This document shows, one piece after another, positions 63,820 to 64,000 of a stretch of DNA of 64,000 nt. The translations under genes were made by a program, and so were the position numbers. The stretch lies in assembly GCF_000236805.1 (NCBI RefSeq), contig NZ_AGFX01000029.1:113221-177220 (forward strand), written 5' to 3'. This DNA is from Paenibacillus peoriae KCTC 3763 (GTDB lineage: Bacteria; Bacillota; Bacilli; Paenibacillales; Paenibacillaceae). How positions within the stretch are numbered: position 1 is the stretch's first letter; each line of letters opens with the position of its first letter. A model generated the notes under the pieces. That model searched no databases. It was not told the DNA's origin and worked only from the letters and a program-made list of their open reading frames with translations.

Positions 63820-63854
63820 AAAAAAAGCACAACCCGCTAAGGGTGTGCTTTTTT
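63820..63854 (-). terminator. rRNA operon terminator
   Basis: AAGCACA-ACCC pairs with GGGTGTGCTT; on the minus strand it is followed by TTTTTTT just after the 5S gene. Confidence 0.9.
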
Positions 63855-63859
63855 GTCGT

Positions 63860-63976
63860 GCTTGGCAACGTCCTACTCTCCCAGGACCCTGCGGTCCAAG
63901 TACCATTGGCGCTGGAGGGCTTAACGGTCGTGTTCGGGATGGGTACGTGTGGAACCCCTCCGCTATCGCCACCAAA
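63860..63976 (-). rRNA. rrf: 5S ribosomal RNA
   Basis: Read on the minus strand it starts TTTGGTGGCGATAGCGGAGG, contains CACCTGTTCCCAT-type core sequence here as CACACGTACCCATCCCGAAC, and ends GGAGAGTAGGACGTTGCCAAG. Start and end pair as the 5S closing stem. Length about 117. It is the last gene of a minus-strand rRNA operon; the 23S gene must lie beyond the right edge. Confidence 0.96.
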
Positions 63977-64000
63977 CATGAATTCGCTTCGCAAATTCTT

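Noticed and set aside
63772-63994. Two minus-strand frames of 61-67 codons at the right end
   Set aside because: They lie over the 5S rRNA and its terminator.

Overview
The window looks like a chromosomal segment of a spore-forming, low-to-mid GC Gram-positive bacterium, most likely a Paenibacillus of the P. polymyxa type (inference). Supporting signs are strong AGGAGG ribosome binding sites, frequent TTG and GTG starts, Bacillus-type riboswitches, a CsoR copper operon, a spore-cortex deacetylase (PdaA type), YesM/YesN-type two-component genes, an LPXTG/sortase pair and Firmicutes-type lipoproteins. No prophage, CRISPR array, tRNA or intact insertion sequence was seen.

Layout. 1-5.6 kb: the 3' end of a GH13 amylase, two divergent small genes of unknown function, pdaA, a GH13 alpha-glucosidase and an unrecognised 363-codon gene. 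5.7-8.8 kb: a minus-strand operon of three redox or hydrolase genes (MDR reductase, SMP-30-like, SDR) behind three evenly spaced palindromes. 9.1-12.6 kb: an EAL c-di-GMP phosphodiesterase and a secreted nucleotidase. 12.7-17.4 kb: a TPP riboswitch, then a thiamine/pyrimidine ABC transporter operon that contains a structured intergenic element and ends in a TatD-family hydrolase. 17.6-22.8 kb: a nitroreductase, then a compact flavin electron-transfer operon (FMN-binding protein, ApbE, RnfD-like) divergent from a two-component system. 22.9-26.1 kb: csoR-copZ-copA with three CsoR-type operators. 26.2-33.1 kb: a Bcr/CflA transporter, a DUF5317 gene plus a 31-aa peptide, a GGDEF/HD-GYP protein, and YcnJ/YcnI-like copper genes.

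33.3-43.7 kb: a decayed gene, a secreted GH18-like protein, a nitroreductase, a DUF445 protein, an AraC regulator, then a c-di-GMP-I riboswitch and terminator ahead of a 1200-codon LPQTG adhesin and a sortase. 43.7-47.6 kb: a cupin gene and a glutamine-type ABC transporter. 47.8-54 kb: a secreted OB-fold protein, a tandem glycine riboswitch controlling L-serine dehydratase (sdaAB-sdaAA), and a nine-repeat Big2 surface protein. 54-59.4 kb: a serine hydrolase, a flavin-type small oxidoreductase, and a complete bsdBCD-type hydroxyarylic acid decarboxylase with a divergent LysR regulator.

59.4-63.3 kb is a decaying sugar-uptake locus. The YesN-like regulator has Asn at the phospho-acceptor position, and the YesM-like kinase, two permeases and a binding protein are broken. 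The window closes with a Fur-box-controlled 52-aa gene and the 5S rRNA at the end of a minus-strand rRNA operon that continues past the window.

Two themes recur. One is c-di-GMP signalling (EAL protein, GGDEF/HD-GYP protein, riboswitch-controlled adhesin). The other is RNA-level metabolite control (TPP, glycine and c-di-GMP riboswitches, each followed by an intrinsic terminator). All family assignments come from reading motifs by eye; no database search was run.
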